Assembly: GCF_000720635.1 (NCBI RefSeq)
Contig: NZ_JOCF01000126.1
Location: 1 to 13,347, forward strand
Direction: 5' to 3'
DNA from: Streptomyces sp. NRRL WC-3742
GTDB taxonomy: Bacteria > Actinomycetota > Actinomycetes > Streptomycetales > Streptomycetaceae
DNA length: 13,347 nucleotides
The first letter of the stretch is position 1. Each line of letters opens with the position of its first letter. Below the pieces are notes generated by a model. The model ran no database searches. It had not been told where the DNA came from and saw only the letters and a list, made by a program, of their open reading frames with translations. The position numbers were made by a program, and so were the translations under genes. Of this stretch, positions 13,081-13,347 are shown in pieces.

Positions 13081-13347
13081 CGCAGGTCCGAGATCGGTCG
13101 GCCGGTGCCGATGACGGTGGTGTCGGTGGGGTTGATCAGGTCCGGCACCGTCCAGCCCTTCTCGTCGTACTCGGACAGGCAGGTGTCCACCAGCGCCTTG
13201 TAGTGGTCCATCGCACCGGAGTGCTGCTGGGCGTGCAGCAGTTCGTAGCGGATCTGCTCGTGGTTGCCGGCGTAGTTCATCTCGTACAGCTCCCAGCGGC
13301 CGCCGAACTCGGTGCCCACCGCGTCCCATGCCAGCTTCATCAGCTTC
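13077..13347 (-). CDS. HpaB-family FADH2-dependent monooxygenase, C-terminal fragment (right copy)
   Basis: Open from the right edge on the - strand and ending with TGA at 13079-13077, overlapping the reductase GTG by 4 bases. The last ~89 residues show the same HpaB C-terminus as the left copy ([36 protein letters not shown]). Residues corresponding to bases 100-153 of the left copy differ: here [18 protein letters not shown], there VDAVLAQRATGRFDRYRE. This copy sits directly before its reductase and so is the more likely working oxygenase for ring hydroxylation. Its promoter, probably driving the whole four-gene unit, is outside the window. Confidence 0.87.
   Translation of the reverse strand, partial: KLMKLAWDAVGTEFGGRWELYEMNYAGNHEQIRYELLHAQQHSGAMDHYKALVDTCLSEYDEKGWTVPDLINPTDTTVIGTGRPISDLR
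13249..13347 (-). repeat. Right arm of the exact 99-bp terminal inverted repeat
   Basis: Reverse complement of 1-99 without a mismatch. Internal to the HpaB-family coding sequence. Confidence 0.95.

Noticed and set aside
1..13347. Terminal inverted repeats of a 13-kb transposon
   Set aside because: The 99-bp arms lie inside coding sequence of a monooxygenase and encode its conserved C-terminus; there is no transposase or integrase in the window.

Overview
The window is very GC-rich, has long codon-biased ORFs, frequent ATGA/GTGA overlaps between genes and GTG starts, and carries regulator families typical of actinomycete secondary metabolism. A Streptomyces or close relative (inference) is the best guess. 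Apart from its two cut ends it reads as one compact biosynthetic gene cluster. My best assignment is a tropolone / hydroxytropolone pathway related to the 3,7-dihydroxytropolone (trl) cluster of Streptomyces. This rests on family combination and motifs, not on a database search.

Layout. (1) 1-271, + strand: C-terminal end of an HpaB-family monooxygenase, cut by the left edge. (2) 405-2668, - strand: MFS exporter followed by a siderophore-interacting-type flavin reductase (SIP). (3) 2669-2941: divergent control region with a good promoter for the exporter and several dyads. (4) 2942-5056: three regulators of different families (LysR, TetR, a short LuxR-type HTH protein). (5) 5377-6865, - strand: an AfsA-like hotdog protein directly coupled to an ACT-less prephenate dehydratase. 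(6) 6866-7175: divergent promoter region in which the same ~52-bp element occurs twice, once per direction. (7) 7176-10593, + strand: E1alpha, E1beta and E2 of a branched-chain-type 2-oxoacid dehydrogenase complex, overlapping start to stop. (8) 10644-13347, - strand: HpaB-family oxygenase (cut by the right edge), HpaC-type flavin reductase, salicylate-hydroxylase-like FAD monooxygenase and PaaY-type thioesterase. Strong hairpins separate the modules.

How it may work. The dehydratase would make phenylpyruvate from prephenate without phenylalanine feedback, and the oxoacid dehydrogenase would turn it into phenylacetyl-CoA. The phenylacetate (paa) catabolic enzymes, not in this window, would epoxidise and ring-expand it to a seven-membered CoA thioester. 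The PaaY-type thioesterase would release the acid, the FAD monooxygenase would convert it to tropolone, and the HpaB/HpaC pair would add further hydroxyls. Published trl work assigns a thioesterase (TrlF), a single-component flavoprotein monooxygenase (TrlE) and a two-component monooxygenase (TrlCD) to these last steps. Hydroxytropolones bind iron strongly, which gives the exporter and the SIP reductase a plausible role in efflux and iron recovery.

The two ends of the window are an exact 99-bp inverted repeat inside two HpaB-family genes. The window may therefore be a whole assembly contig that stopped in a duplicated gene.
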